A stretch of 64,000 bases of DNA from Paenibacillus campinasensis (lineage in GTDB: Bacteria > Bacillota > Bacilli > Paenibacillales > Paenibacillaceae): positions 1-64,000 of the forward strand of contig NZ_NPBY01000044.1 in assembly GCF_002272015.1 (NCBI RefSeq), in the 5' to 3' direction. Positions 26,447 through 35,430 of this stretch are shown in pieces. A program made the translations under genes and the position numbers. Numbering within the stretch: the first letter of the stretch is position 1; each line of letters starts with the position of its first letter. Below the pieces are notes generated by a model that did no database searches, was not told the origin of the DNA, and worked only from the letters and a program-made list of their open reading frames with translations.

Positions 26447-27910
26447 TCATACGGATAACTCATACACTTCCAGGGAATCGATAATCATCCGGTCATCTGC
26501 GGCAAATACCGTCAGCCCTGTCGAGGCCGGAGCCGGATAGATCAAATCGGTAAGGACCGCCTGTCCACCACCCGCAAACACCTCCACCGAGGCTTGATCG
26601 ACGAATATCCGCAGTTCAAGTGTCCCCTCCTGCTCCGGGATCATCGCTGTGTGTCTGCCCGGGAAATCCGGATGAAAATCAGTAACGCCGGACTGTGTCC
26701 GATCAATAAAGACCTCTGACGCGCTCCCGTTATAACCGATCACCGTTTTTTCCTTGGATCCGACTCTGACATGGATATCGAGCGAATTCGCCGCATCCAG
26801 AACAACCCGAATTTCATAGTTTGAAAGCTGCAAATCCTCTAAGACCGCCGCCGCTGCCTTCGCCGTGATCCTGCTGTTATTGATCCGCGGCCTGCGGTAA
26901 GCAAGAAGCTCCCTCGCCGGTTGCTGGGTAAGCCATGTTTCATTATTTCTGAGCTGCAGCCCAATCTCCCTAGGTATCGTCATAGCCCCTCTCCAGCCAG
27001 CCGTAGGCGTCAAATTTGCATATTTCCAATTGCTCATCCATCCGATAAACAAGCGTCGGCCATCCTCAGCCGGTATATCGGACCAACTGACGCCGGCATA
27101 ATTATCCCTGCCGCTGTCCAGCCAGCGGATGGTTTCCCTCGATACCCGATCCGGTTTAAATCGTTCACCATCAAAGTCCCCAGTGAAGTATTGTGTTCTC
27201 GATCCCTCAGCAAAAGCCGGGTCATCCCCGATGCTGACAAGCAGCACCCATTTCGTGCCGCTATCGTTGCCGTCAACCTGAAGCGGAAACAGGTCGGGGC
27301 ATTCCCAGACGCCGTTATGAAAGCCAACGTCCTTGCCAAATTCGCTGGCAAATGTCCAGCTCTTCAAATCGGGAGAGCGATACAGACAAACGGTCTGACC
27401 GCAGGCAAGCACCATCACCCATAGCTGGGAGGGCTCGTGCCAGAACACCTTGGGGTCGCGGAAATCAACATATGACTCATGCCGCAGAACCGGATTGTGC
27501 TCATATTTCACCCAGGTTCTGCCGTTATCCCTGCTGTAAGCCAGGCTCTGGCATTGAACCGCTGGCTTATTGTCCGCCGCTTCGGCATGGTGGGTAAAGA
27601 TCGCGACCAACCCCGGCTCCCCGTCAAAAAAGCCTGTTGTATTATTCCAGTCAACCACCGCACTTCCGGAAAAGATCATCCCGTGCTCGTCAGGTCCTAA
27701 GGCAATAGGAAGCTCCTCCCATACGACCAAATCCTTGCTTACGGCATGCCCCCAGTGCATTGGCCCCCAGGTTGTACCGTAGGGATGATGCTGAAAAAAC
27801 AGATGATACTCCCCCTGAAAATAGACCATTCCGTTCGGATCGTTCATCCAGTTTTCTTTTGGCGAAAAGTGATAGGTACCCCGGTGGTGTTGTTTCTCAA
27901 TCGTTGACAT
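26447..27910 (-). CDS. Cytosolic GH32 beta-fructosidase
   Basis: Intracellular retaining beta-fructofuranosidase of 487 residues with no signal peptide. The GH32 triad is complete: nucleophile Asp24 in WMNDPNGM, Asp152 in DFRDPKV, acid/base Glu203 in WECPDLF. The C-terminal beta sandwich ends with FVDQASVEVFAGGG. It resembles exo-levanase SacC more than sucrose-6-phosphate hydrolase, and the operon has an ABC importer rather than a PTS, so imported unphosphorylated fructo-oligosaccharides are the likely substrate. It lies 57 bases after the binding-protein gene. Confidence 0.92.
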   Translation of the reverse strand: MSTIEKQHHRGTYHFSPKENWMNDPNGMVYFQGEYHLFFQHHPYGTTWGPMHWGHAVSKDLVVWEELPIALGPDEHGMIFSGSAVVDWNNTTGFFDGEPGLVAIFTHHAEAADNKPAVQCQSLAYSRDNGRTWVKYEHNPVLRHESYVDFRDPKVFWHEPSQLWVMVLACGQTVCLYRSPDLKSWTFASEFGKDVGFHNGVWECPDLFPLQVDGNDSGTKWVLLVSIGDDPAFAEGSRTQYFTGDFDGERFKPDRVSRETIRWLDSGRDNYAGVSWSDIPAEDGRRLFIGWMSNWKYANLTPTAGWRGAMTIPREIGLQLRNNETWLTQQPARELLAYRRPRINNSRITAKAAAAVLEDLQLSNYEIRVVLDAANSLDIHVRVGSKEKTVIGYNGSASEVFIDRTQSGVTDFHPDFPGRHTAMIPEQEGTLELRIFVDQASVEVFAGGGQAVLTDLIYPAPASTGLTVFAADDRMIIDSLEVYELSV

Positions 27911-27967
27911 ATATATGCTCCTTCATCCTTGTGATCATGGTGCACAACCTTGCGACTTCACTTCAAC

Positions 27968-29560
27968 TTATTTTACGTTGCGGTCATATCCCGCCTGCTT
28001 GATCGACAACCACTCCTGCAGCCCCAATCGATCCAGCTCTTGCAAATAATCTCCCCATTGCTCTTCAACCTTTCCGTTCTGGTACCATTCTGTACGCATG
28101 CGCTCAAGGTAAGCAAACAGGTCGGTTTCAATTGCGGACAGCCGATCCAACTCTTCAATGGAGAAGAATACTTTCGGGTACGTATTCTCCGCCTTCATAT
28201 GAGGCACCATGACGTCCTCCATCAGCTCAAGCCGCCAGGCCGCATCATCCGGCATGGTAGTATACTTGCCGTAATACTCATCCAGAATCGCCAGCGGTCC
28301 GGCAACGCTGGTTTTCTGTCTCAGCTCAACCGGCGCAGTGCCTTCCAAAGGCAGATGCCTCAGCATCCCCTTCTCCTCATCCAATTCGAATATATTCTGC
28401 TGTGTATCATCCCCGTAAGTCCCCCAGTTGTTTTGGACCGACTGCAGGGGTTCATAGAGGGCGTCCACCCATTTGGCGGTTTCCTCGGGGTGTTTATTGC
28501 TGCTCGTAATCACCATTCTTCCGCGATCCAGCCCGATGCCATTGGTCCTGGTTACATTAATCTCTCCGCTTGGGCCAGCTAGAGGCGGCATGAGCTCATA
28601 AGTATCGTTCATGCCGGTAATGTTCGCCTTATCCCAGGTAAAGTACAGCCCATAACGGTGGTCTTTGCCCTTGGCGAGATAGGTGTTCCAATCCTGCTGA
28701 GTAGCTTCGATATCAACAAGCCCTTCCTTATACAGTTCATGAATAAACTTCACCGCCTCCTTGTAGCCTTCGTCTGCCGCGGTGAACACGACCTTGCCGT
28801 CATTGGTAACCACCGTATGATCCCAGTTCTCGCCAAGGCCAAACGATGCAAACAGGAAGGTCAAATCCTCGCCGCCAGGCTTATTAATGAAGGAGAGCGG
28901 GATTTCATCCGCCTTCCCGTTCCCGTTCGGATCCTGCGTTTTAAAAGCGATCAACACTTCCTTAAGCTCATCCGTTGTAGTAGGCATGTCGAGCCCCAGC
29001 TTATCCAGCCACTCGACATTGATCCACGGAAAATTATCTACCGACTGAATCCGCCCTTTATCGGATCCAAGCTCTTCGATCCATGGGAAGGAGTAGATAT
29101 GACCGTCCGGAGCGGTGATCATGCTTCTGTACTCCGGTGCTTGATCCAATACCTTTTTGAAGTTCGGCATATGAGAGTCAATTAAGTCCTCCAGCGGAAT
29201 AATCACGCCGTCTTTGGCCAGCTTCAGCAGATCGTAATCGCCGTAACCGGCATCGAATATCGCATCGGGAAGATCGCCGCTGGCTACGGCTAAATTCCGT
29301 TTCTCAGCAAACACATCATTGGTGTAGTTTTTCCACTGGATATGAATGCCGGTTTTCTCCTCCAGACGCTTGAAGATCAGCTTGTCATTCGGATCGGCCG
29401 GAGCCAGCGGTGAGCTCTGGGTCAGAAAATTAAGCGTTAATTTACCGTCCTGTGAATCGGCAGGTTCGTCGCTGCCCCCGCATCCTGACAGAAGCAGCAA
29501 GGTTGCCAGCCCGGAGATGGCAAGGCTCTTTCCCAGCTTCTTTCTTTTCAATTTCTTCAT
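27968..29560 (-). CDS. Lipoprotein solute-binding protein of a CUT1-type ABC importer (LplA-like)
   Basis: Extracellular sugar-binding lipoprotein of 530 residues. The N-terminus has a basic stretch (MKKLKRKK), a hydrophobic core and the lipobox LLLLSGCGG, so it is anchored by the lipidated Cys. The length and the WYQNGKVEEQWGDYLQELDRLG tail region resemble the LplA/YtcQ group, binders of large oligosaccharides. GGAGG is 7 bases before the ATG at 29560. It follows the second permease by 51 bases. Context says it binds fructo-oligosaccharides; this is inferred. Confidence 0.92.
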   Translation of the reverse strand: MKKLKRKKLGKSLAISGLATLLLLSGCGGSDEPADSQDGKLTLNFLTQSSPLAPADPNDKLIFKRLEEKTGIHIQWKNYTNDVFAEKRNLAVASGDLPDAIFDAGYGDYDLLKLAKDGVIIPLEDLIDSHMPNFKKVLDQAPEYRSMITAPDGHIYSFPWIEELGSDKGRIQSVDNFPWINVEWLDKLGLDMPTTTDELKEVLIAFKTQDPNGNGKADEIPLSFINKPGGEDLTFLFASFGLGENWDHTVVTNDGKVVFTAADEGYKEAVKFIHELYKEGLVDIEATQQDWNTYLAKGKDHRYGLYFTWDKANITGMNDTYELMPPLAGPSGEINVTRTNGIGLDRGRMVITSSNKHPEETAKWVDALYEPLQSVQNNWGTYGDDTQQNIFELDEEKGMLRHLPLEGTAPVELRQKTSVAGPLAILDEYYGKYTTMPDDAAWRLELMEDVMVPHMKAENTYPKVFFSIEELDRLSAIETDLFAYLERMRTEWYQNGKVEEQWGDYLQELDRLGLQEWLSIKQAGYDRNVK

Positions 29561-29611
29561 GTTCATGACCTCCAAACTAATGTAATCATTGCTTGTATGC
29601 TTTGGCGTGTC

Positions 29612-30493
29612 CTATTTCAGGGATCCCACCATAACACCCTTTTCAAAGTACTTTTGGAAAAATGGATACATAACCAACAGCGGAAGACTCGATATTACAA
29701 TTGCAGAATATTTAATCATTTCCGAGAGGCGCTTCAATTCGTTCATGGCCAGCTGATCATGAATCATCCCTGGCGCGGCCTGGTTCTGGATCAATATCGA
29801 CCGGAGCACGAGCTGCAGCGGATGCAACTTGGAATCCTCCAGATAAATCATCGCATCAAAAAATGCGTTCCATTGCCCTACGAATGCATAAAGTGCCAGG
29901 ACAAACACAATCGGTTTGGACAGCGGAAGGACGATCTGGAAGAAGATTTTCATATCCGATGCACCGTCAACATTGGCGGCTTCCTTCAGCTCGTTAGGCA
30001 CGCCCTTGAAAAACGTCCTAGACAGGATGATATTCCACACGTTTACTGCTCCCGGAATAATGACAGCCCACACGGTGTTAAGCATTCCGAGTTCCCTGAC
30101 CAGAAGGTAGGTAGGGATTAAACCGCCTCCAAAGAACATGGTGAATACAAACAGGGTCATAAAAATATGTCGCCCAGCCAGTCTGTTTTCAGAGAGGGCA
30201 TAGCCCGCACAGATGGATATGGAAACGGTAACAAACGCAAAAGCGGTTGAGTACAGCACAGAATTCGCAAAACCGCGGAGCATTGCCGGATTGGATAATA
30301 TTTTTTGATATCCTTCCAGACTCCAATCCGACACCCGAAACGAAAGCCCCTGATTCAACAAAACAGTGGGATCCATGAAAGAGGCAACAACAATGTAAAC
30401 CAAAGGCACGACCACAACCAGAACAGCCAAGATCAGAAATATGGCATTTAGGGTCAGCAAAAACCGGTCGAAGCGTGAATGTTTGACCGCCAT
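29612..30493 (-). CDS. ABC importer permease (LplC/YtcP-like)
   Basis: Inner membrane permease of 293 residues with six hydrophobic segments. The ATPase-contact EAA loop reads ELKEAANVDGASDMKIFFQI followed by VLPLSKP. It pairs with the permease encoded just upstream. The ATG at 30493 has GGAAGGAG 9 bases before it and lies 16 bases past the upstream stop. Confidence 0.94.
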   Translation of the reverse strand: MAVKHSRFDRFLLTLNAIFLILAVLVVVVPLVYIVVASFMDPTVLLNQGLSFRVSDWSLEGYQKILSNPAMLRGFANSVLYSTAFAFVTVSISICAGYALSENRLAGRHIFMTLFVFTMFFGGGLIPTYLLVRELGMLNTVWAVIIPGAVNVWNIILSRTFFKGVPNELKEAANVDGASDMKIFFQIVLPLSKPIVFVLALYAFVGQWNAFFDAMIYLEDSKLHPLQLVLRSILIQNQAAPGMIHDQLAMNELKRLSEMIKYSAIVISSLPLLVMYPFFQKYFEKGVMVGSLK

Positions 30494-30509
30494 AAGATTT
30501 AACTCCTTC

Positions 30510-31472
30510 CTAGTAGAGACCTTCGCCCTCATTCAGTTTCTTTACGATAAAATTCACTGTAACCAGCAGAATCACGTTGATGATGGAATTGAACAGCCCT
30601 ACAGCTGCGGAATAAGCATAGTCGCCTGATTGCAGCCCCACCTTGTAAACATAGGTTGCTATTATTTCCGAGGCTGGCAGATTCATCGACGTTTGCATTA
30701 GATACGCCTTCTCAAATCCGATGGACATGATCCCCCCTGCAGCCAGAATAAACACGATGGCCATGATGGGTTTGATGGTCGGGAGATCGATATTGCGAAT
30801 GCGCTGAAGCAGATTGGCTCCGTCAAGGCTAGCCGCATTGTGCAGTTCCGGATCCACATTAGCCAAAGCTGCTACATAGATAATGGAAGCCCAACCGGCA
30901 CTCTGCCATATGTCCGATAGGATATAAATAAATCTGAAATATTCCGGCTGCGACATGAACATCACCGGTTTTCCCGTCAACCAGATCACCAGCTGATTAA
31001 TTGGGCCTGTCGGGGAAAGAAAAATGAACAGCATTCCGACAATGACAACAACCGAAATGAAGTTTGGGGCGTATAAAAACAGCTGGATGTTTTTTTTCAC
31101 CGCCGCCTTGCGCAGCTGATTCAGCATAAGCGCCAGCAGGATCGGAACCGGGAAGCTGAATATCAGACCGAAAAAGCTGAGCTTCAGCGTATTCATGAAT
31201 ATCACATCAAAATTCGGGGAGGACAGAAACTTTTCAAAATGTTTCAGGCCTACCCATTCACTGCCCAGAATCCCTTTGATCGGGCTGAAATCTTTAAAGG
31301 CAATGATGGCCCCATACATAGGCACGTATTTAAAAATAATCGTCAATAGAAGCGCCGGAGCGAGCAAAACGTAAAGAAAATAATTTTTCTTAATAAACTC
31401 AATCCAGCGCCCTGTTGAGTTCCTTCGCCTCAGCACCGCATCCTGTTGACTAGGTTCCACCGTGTTTTCCAA
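30510..31472 (-). CDS. ABC importer permease (LplB/YteP-like)
   Basis: First permease of the pair and first gene of the fructan operon, 320 residues, six membrane segments. The EAA loop is ELHNAASLDGANLLQRIRNI with DLPTIKP following. GGAGGT (31479-31484) is 6 bases before a TTG at 31472, which I take as the start; an upstream TTG at 31499 has no site. No ATP-binding subunit is in the locus, as is common for this class, where one shared ATPase (MsmX type) serves several importers. Confidence 0.93.
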   Translation of the reverse strand: MENTVEPSQQDAVLRRRNSTGRWIEFIKKNYFLYVLLAPALLLTIIFKYVPMYGAIIAFKDFSPIKGILGSEWVGLKHFEKFLSSPNFDVIFMNTLKLSFFGLIFSFPVPILLALMLNQLRKAAVKKNIQLFLYAPNFISVVVIVGMLFIFLSPTGPINQLVIWLTGKPVMFMSQPEYFRFIYILSDIWQSAGWASIIYVAALANVDPELHNAASLDGANLLQRIRNIDLPTIKPIMAIVFILAAGGIMSIGFEKAYLMQTSMNLPASEIIATYVYKVGLQSGDYAYSAAVGLFNSIINVILLVTVNFIVKKLNEGEGLY

Positions 31473-31566
31473 AGCTTTACCTCCGTTCTCTTGCTGCAAG
31501 CTTACACAGAACTTACAGTAAGGGTTTTCATTTTGGTGTTTATCCCCTTGTTATATTTACCTTTAC

Positions 31567-31627
31567 AATTTATCAGACAATGTAACTCCAGTCAATGCAT
31601 TTTGTAAAAATAATATTGTGCATTTGT
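31567..31627 (-). promoter_or_regulatory. Promoter and candidate operator of the fructan operon
   Basis: TTGACT (31590-31595) and TAAATT (31567-31572) with 17 bases between, reading into the permease gene. TTGTGCATTTGT at 31616-31627 just upstream is repeated exactly at 31754-31765 on the same strand of the divergent interval; these may be binding sites for the LacI-type protein. Confidence 0.5.
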
Positions 31628-31803
31628 TATTTAAAATTGTTCATTTTAGTAAAACCAAGGTGGAATTCGCACTTGTATCGGCATAAAAATGCCTATTCAG
31701 CATAGTAACGTCTATAGAAAAATATGATTATGAAATCAAATGAGTGATTAAATTTGTGCATTTGTAAAATACATATTGCTATTTGATCCAATCTAGTATA
31801 CAT

Positions 31804-31832
31804 TTGACATAAGAGATTAACTTTCAGATAGA
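31804..31832 (+). promoter_or_regulatory. Candidate promoter of the lacI-type gene
   Basis: TTGACA (31804-31809) and a weak GATAGA (31827-31832) 17 bases on. The rest of the 447-base divergent interval is AT-rich with no gene. Confidence 0.45.
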
Positions 31833-31919
31833 ACATCGTATAAGATCGAACAAATATCTGTATCAGGATTTTGCATAGTCCTCTTATAAATACAGTAACG
31901 TTGGGGTGAAATCATATTC

Positions 31920-32960
31920 ATGGCAAAGGAAAAAGTCACGATCCAGGATATTGCCGATGCGCTTGGCATTTCCAGAAATACAGCTTCTAAGGCGCTGAAC
32001 GGAAGCGACAGCGTCCCGGACGAAACCCGGAACAAGGTGATCAAGAAGGCAATCGAACTTAAATATAAACAATTTGCTTATATGGAAACGGAGAATTTGC
32101 TTCCGAAAATCCCGGGAAACATCGCGCTGCTGACAGCCAATCTTCCAAATACCTCGCACTTTGGCTCCCGTCTGATCAGCGGTCTTGAGAAGAGAATCAG
32201 TGCTGAAGGCTATAATCTTTCCATCCATATCGTACGGGACATTGATCGCAGTTCGCTTCATCTGCCCAATAACTTCGAAACATCCAAGGTGGATGGGATT
32301 ATATGTATTGAACTGTTTGATATGGCGTACAGTAAGCTGATTACTGACCTAGGGCTCCCGACTATCTTTATCGATTGCGCGGCCGATATGTTCTACCCTG
32401 GTCTGGAAGCTGATCTGCTTCTGATGGAGAACGAGCACAGCACCTTTACGCTGACCAAGCAATTAATCCTGAGCGGATATACCTCTCTCGGATTTATAGG
32501 TGACTATAATCACTGCAAAAGTTTTCACGAGCGGTGGATCGGCTTCAATAATGCGCTAACCGACAGCGGCATCCAACTTAACCTTGAACAATGCATCCTG
32601 AACCCGGATCGGGAATTTTTCTCCGAGTCTGATTGGATGGACAAACAACTGGAGGCGATGAACCATCTGCCTTCCGCCTTCGTGTGCGCCAATGATTTTA
32701 TCGCCGTCAATGTCATGAAAGCTCTGAAGAATAAAGATATGGCGATTCCAGATGATATTGTGGTGGCAGGCTTTGACAATGCACCTGAGTCTCGCATTGT
32801 GGAACCTCATCTTACAACGGTTCATATCTTCAGCGATGAAATGGGAATCGCCGCAGCCAACATGCTGCTCTCCAGAATCAAGGAGCCTTCACAGCCTTAT
32901 CAGGTCACGCATATTCAGACCAAACCCATCTTCAGAAGCTCGACAAAGCATTCTCAATAA
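31920..32960 (+). CDS. LacI-family transcriptional regulator
   Basis: DNA-binding regulator of 346 residues. The N-terminal helix-turn-helix and hinge (VTIQDIADALGISRNTASKA, then NGSDSVPDETRNKV) is followed by a periplasmic-binding-protein-like ligand domain (about 65-340) with VDGIICIE, FIDCAADMF, FVCANDFIAVNVMKAL and VAGFDNAPESR. It is divergent from the fructan operon, so it probably represses it and responds to a fructan breakdown product. GGGGTGA lies 9 bases before the ATG. Ligand and sign of control are inferred. Confidence 0.93.
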   Translation: MAKEKVTIQDIADALGISRNTASKALNGSDSVPDETRNKVIKKAIELKYKQFAYMETENLLPKIPGNIALLTANLPNTSHFGSRLISGLEKRISAEGYNLSIHIVRDIDRSSLHLPNNFETSKVDGIICIELFDMAYSKLITDLGLPTIFIDCAADMFYPGLEADLLLMENEHSTFTLTKQLILSGYTSLGFIGDYNHCKSFHERWIGFNNALTDSGIQLNLEQCILNPDREFFSESDWMDKQLEAMNHLPSAFVCANDFIAVNVMKALKNKDMAIPDDIVVAGFDNAPESRIVEPHLTTVHIFSDEMGIAAANMLLSRIKEPSQPYQVTHIQTKPIFRSSTKHSQ

Positions 32961-33000
32961 AATGTGTAAGAGCAAAGATAACATAGGCTCAGAACAACAA

Positions 33001-33036
33001 ATGGCGATGCAGGGGCAGTTCCCCTTGCATCGCCAT
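33001..33036. terminator. Bidirectional terminator between lacI-type gene and rbgA
   Basis: ATGGCGATGCA with GGGG pairs with CCCC and TGCATCGCCAT. Moderately T-rich sequence follows on both strands. It marks the right edge of the fructan block. Confidence 0.75.
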
Positions 33037-33050
33037 TCTGTTCATCTCTT

Positions 33051-33917
33051 CTAATACGGAGCCTCGAGCGAGAAACGGCCCATTTTGCCGGCTCTTAGCT
33101 CTCTCAGGAAGATGCTTGACGCCTTCTCCAGATCGACCCGGCCGCCGCTCATCATACAACCGCGCTTGCGCCCGATGGCCTCCATCAGCGCCACGATTTC
33201 ATCCGGATTGTCGAAATCCGTCGGCTGCTCCTTGAGTTCAAAGCGCTCGCTCATATCTTTCCAGTAATAACGTGAGAAATACTTGATTGCAAAAAAAGCA
33301 ATGTCCTCCACATTCAAAATCTCTTCACGAATCGCTCCAGTCACCGCTAGGCGATACCCGACATTCTGGTCCTCAAACTTCGGCCACAAAATCCCCGGTG
33401 TATCGAGCAGCTCCATATCGCCGCCGGACACCTTAATCCATTGCTGGCCCTTGGTTACGCCGGGTCTGTCCCCTGTCGCAGCGATGCTGCGTCCAGCCAG
33501 ACGGTTAATCAGCGTGGACTTGCCCACATTCGGAATACCGACAATGAGCACCCGAACCGGCCTCGGCTTCATCCCTTTCGCAATCTGCTTGTCAATCTTG
33601 TCCTTCAGCAGCAGGCGAACCTGGTTCGGAATTTCCTTGAGCCCAGTCCCCGTAGAAGCATCCACCGGAAAGGCCGTATGCCCTTCTTCCTTGAAATAAG
33701 ACAGCCATTGTCTTGTCACTTCAGGATCGGCCAGGTCGGCCTTGTTTAATATAATGAGGCGAGGCTTGCCCTGCAAAATCTCATCGATCATCGGATTGCG
33801 GCTGGAGAGCGGAAGTCTGGCATCCGTTAATTCGATAACCGCATCGATCAGCTTCAGCTTCTCCTGAATTTGGCGGCGCGCTTTTGTCATATGTCCTGGA
33901 AACCATTGTATCGTCAA
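33051..33917 (-). CDS. rbgA: Ribosome biogenesis GTPase RbgA (YlqF)
   Basis: Circularly permuted GTPase needed for late 50S subunit assembly. G motifs appear in permuted order: G4 LNKADL (about 57), then G1 GIPNVGKST (about 128), G2 and G3 DTPGILWP (about 170). The start [10 protein letters not shown] is a family hallmark. GAGGTG is 6 bases before a TTG at 33917, giving [10 protein letters not shown], which fits the family better than the GTG three codons upstream. Length 288. It is downstream of lepB. Confidence 0.96.
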   Translation of the reverse strand: MTIQWFPGHMTKARRQIQEKLKLIDAVIELTDARLPLSSRNPMIDEILQGKPRLIILNKADLADPEVTRQWLSYFKEEGHTAFPVDASTGTGLKEIPNQVRLLLKDKIDKQIAKGMKPRPVRVLIVGIPNVGKSTLINRLAGRSIAATGDRPGVTKGQQWIKVSGGDMELLDTPGILWPKFEDQNVGYRLAVTGAIREEILNVEDIAFFAIKYFSRYYWKDMSERFELKEQPTDFDNPDEIVALMEAIGRKRGCMMSGGRVDLEKASSIFLRELRAGKMGRFSLEAPY

Positions 33918-33959
33918 CGTCGTCACCTCACTTTCAACTTGCCATGCTTGCTTGATTCA

Positions 33960-34577
33960 TTAATGATTCACCAGCCCGATGTCCCGGATCGGCCAGAAGA
34001 TGACATCCGCACGACCGATAATATCCCCATAAGGCACATATCCTATCATCCGGCTGTCCGTGCTGTTGGAGCGATTGTCCCCCATCACAAACAGATGCCC
34101 TTCAGGCACTACGCCCTCTGTCACAAACGAATTCGGAAAGTCGGTATTGTTATACAGCCTGTTCTCCGCATGTGCCTGATCGATCGCTTCCTGTATGTAT
34201 GCCTCGTTCACAGGCTCGCCATTGACCAATACCTTGTCGCCTTCGACCTTGACGGTATCTCCTTCGACTGCAATCACCCGTTTAATAAAATCCCGTCCTT
34301 CCGCCGGCACATGGAATACAATAACCTCTCCACGTTCAGGCTTCCGTATGTCATACAAAACCTGGTTCACGATCAGCTTCTGCCCGGATATGAAGTTCGG
34401 TTCCATAGACGGTCCCTGGACGATAAATGGTTTAAAGAGCAACCAGCGTATGAGTACGACAAGTATCAGGGCAATGAGCAAAGCCTTCAGCCATTCCACA
34501 AGCTCATTCTTCTGCTTCTTGGCTGGCTGCTGCGATGTCGCTTCCTTCATTGCGTCCTGCTGTTGATCCTGCTGCAT
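33960..34577 (-). CDS. lepB: Signal peptidase I
   Basis: Membrane serine protease that removes signal peptides. One N-terminal transmembrane segment (about 25-45), the catalytic Ser in VQGPSMEPNF, the catalytic Lys in RDFIKRVIAVEGDTV and the box E region GHLFVMGDNRSNSTDSR are present. The 205-residue length fits the single-pass Gram-positive SipS type. It sits between rplS and rbgA, separated from rplS by a terminator. Confidence 0.96.
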   Translation of the reverse strand: MQQDQQQDAMKEATSQQPAKKQKNELVEWLKALLIALILVVLIRWLLFKPFIVQGPSMEPNFISGQKLIVNQVLYDIRKPERGEVIVFHVPAEGRDFIKRVIAVEGDTVKVEGDKVLVNGEPVNEAYIQEAIDQAHAENRLYNNTDFPNSFVTEGVVPEGHLFVMGDNRSNSTDSRMIGYVPYGDIIGRADVIFWPIRDIGLVNH

Positions 34578-34629
34578 AATCCACCGTCCTCTCTACATTT
34601 ATTGTGGGTCAAGGCTTTTTTGCATATAC

Positions 34630-34663
34630 AAAAGGGGCTTGTAAAGATTCACAAGCCCCTTTT
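34630..34663 (-). terminator. Terminator after rplS
   Basis: AAAAGGGGCTTGT pairs with ACAAGCCCCTTTT, eight-base loop, then TGTATATG, 13 bases past the rplS stop. Confidence 0.8.
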
Positions 34664-34675
34664 ACCGCCTTGTTA

Positions 34676-35020
34676 TTAACGACGAATTTCTTTAATTCTC
34701 GCTGCTTTACCGCGAAGTTCACGAAGATAATAAAGCTTCGCACGACGCACTTTACCACGGCGAGCCACTTCGATTTTATCGATTTTCGGCGAGTTGATCG
34801 GGAAAGTTCTTTCCACACCAACACCGTAAGAAATTTTACGAACTGTAAAAGTCTCACTGATTCCGCCACCGCGACGTTTAATGACAACACCTTCAAACAG
34901 CTGGATACGCTCGCGAGATCCCTCGATAACCTTAACGTACACTTTCAAAGTGTCGCCAGGACGAAAGCTCGGAATATCCTTGCGAAGCTGCTCTTGAGTA
35001 ATCGCTTGAACGATATTCAT
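34676..35020 (-). CDS. rplS: 50S ribosomal protein L19
   Basis: Ribosomal protein at the 30S-50S interface. [39 protein letters not shown] and [20 protein letters not shown] are family motifs. The length of 114 is normal. GGAGGG lies 7 bases before the ATG. Its own promoter and a structured leader lie upstream, and a terminator follows, so it can be made as a single-gene transcript. Confidence 0.98.
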   Translation of the reverse strand: MNIVQAITQEQLRKDIPSFRPGDTLKVYVKVIEGSRERIQLFEGVVIKRRGGGISETFTVRKISYGVGVERTFPINSPKIDKIEVARRGKVRRAKLYYLRELRGKAARIKEIRR

Positions 35021-35115
35021 CTATGACTCCCTCCTCTCACACAGGCGTTCTTGCCTCTTCCGGAAAACCCTCTGTTCTCCATCATTATCCGCAGCGGACC
35101 ACCGTATTCACAACA
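35021..35115 (-). ncRNA. Candidate L19 (rplS) leader
   Basis: The roughly 95-base untranslated leader of rplS has two small hairpins: TCCG-CTG-CGGA near 35088-35098 and AGGC-AAGAAC-GCCT at 35042-35055. Firmicutes have a known autoregulatory L19 leader in this place. The assignment rests on position and folding only. Confidence 0.3.
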
Positions 35116-35121
35116 AAAGAT

Positions 35122-35150
35122 ATACTATCATATTTATGGGCTTGAATCAA
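35122..35150 (-). promoter_or_regulatory. rplS promoter
   Basis: TTGATT (35145-35150) and TAGTAT (35122-35127), 17 bases apart, about 100 bases before rplS. Confidence 0.6.
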
Positions 35151-35230
35151 GTATTTTTACTTTACACGATTATATAACCAATTTCAAATTTCACGGAAAT
35201 TCCAGTGAAATTCCCGGTCCGCACAATTAA

Positions 35231-35264
35231 TAACCATTTCCGGTCCAGGCGACCAGAAATGGTT
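35231..35264 (-). terminator. Hairpin after the 47-residue gene
   Basis: AACCATTTCTGGTC pairs with GACCGGAAATGGTT (14 pairs, one G-U, five-base loop GCCTG), about 22 bases past the small gene's stop. An AT-rich but not T-rich tail follows. Confidence 0.6.
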
Positions 35265-35286
35265 TCCTGAGAGCAACGCCATAGCT

Positions 35287-35430
35287 CTACTGGCCTTGTT
35301 CTTCTGACGGCTGATCCTTCACACGATGCTGCGCATTGTAGTATTCCAAAATATCGTCGACAGTCCGAAACTGCACATCGGCGATGCTTCGTTCCTGAAG
35401 CTGTTCCGTTTCCGCTAGGTGCTCTTTCAT
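35287..35430 (-). CDS. Small protein, 47 residues, unknown function
   Basis: Short gene between trmD and rplS. The start is an ATG at 35428-35430 with a textbook GGAGG 9 bases before it. The protein begins MKEHLAETEQLQERSIADVQ, continues with a hydrophobic-patterned stretch (VDDILEYYNAQHRV) and ends in QPSEEQGQ. It is charged, probably helical, and has no membrane segment or Cys. A hairpin follows it. B. subtilis has no gene here that I know of. I do not recognise a family. It may be a host-specific small regulator or a ribosome-related partner; position is the only hint. Confidence 0.7.
   Translation of the reverse strand: MKEHLAETEQLQERSIADVQFRTVDDILEYYNAQHRVKDQPSEEQGQ

Noticed and set aside
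31517..31530. CcpA site in the leader of the fructan operon
   Set aside because: TGAAAACCCTTACT differs from the consensus at the central CG and at the last base, so it is too weak to call.
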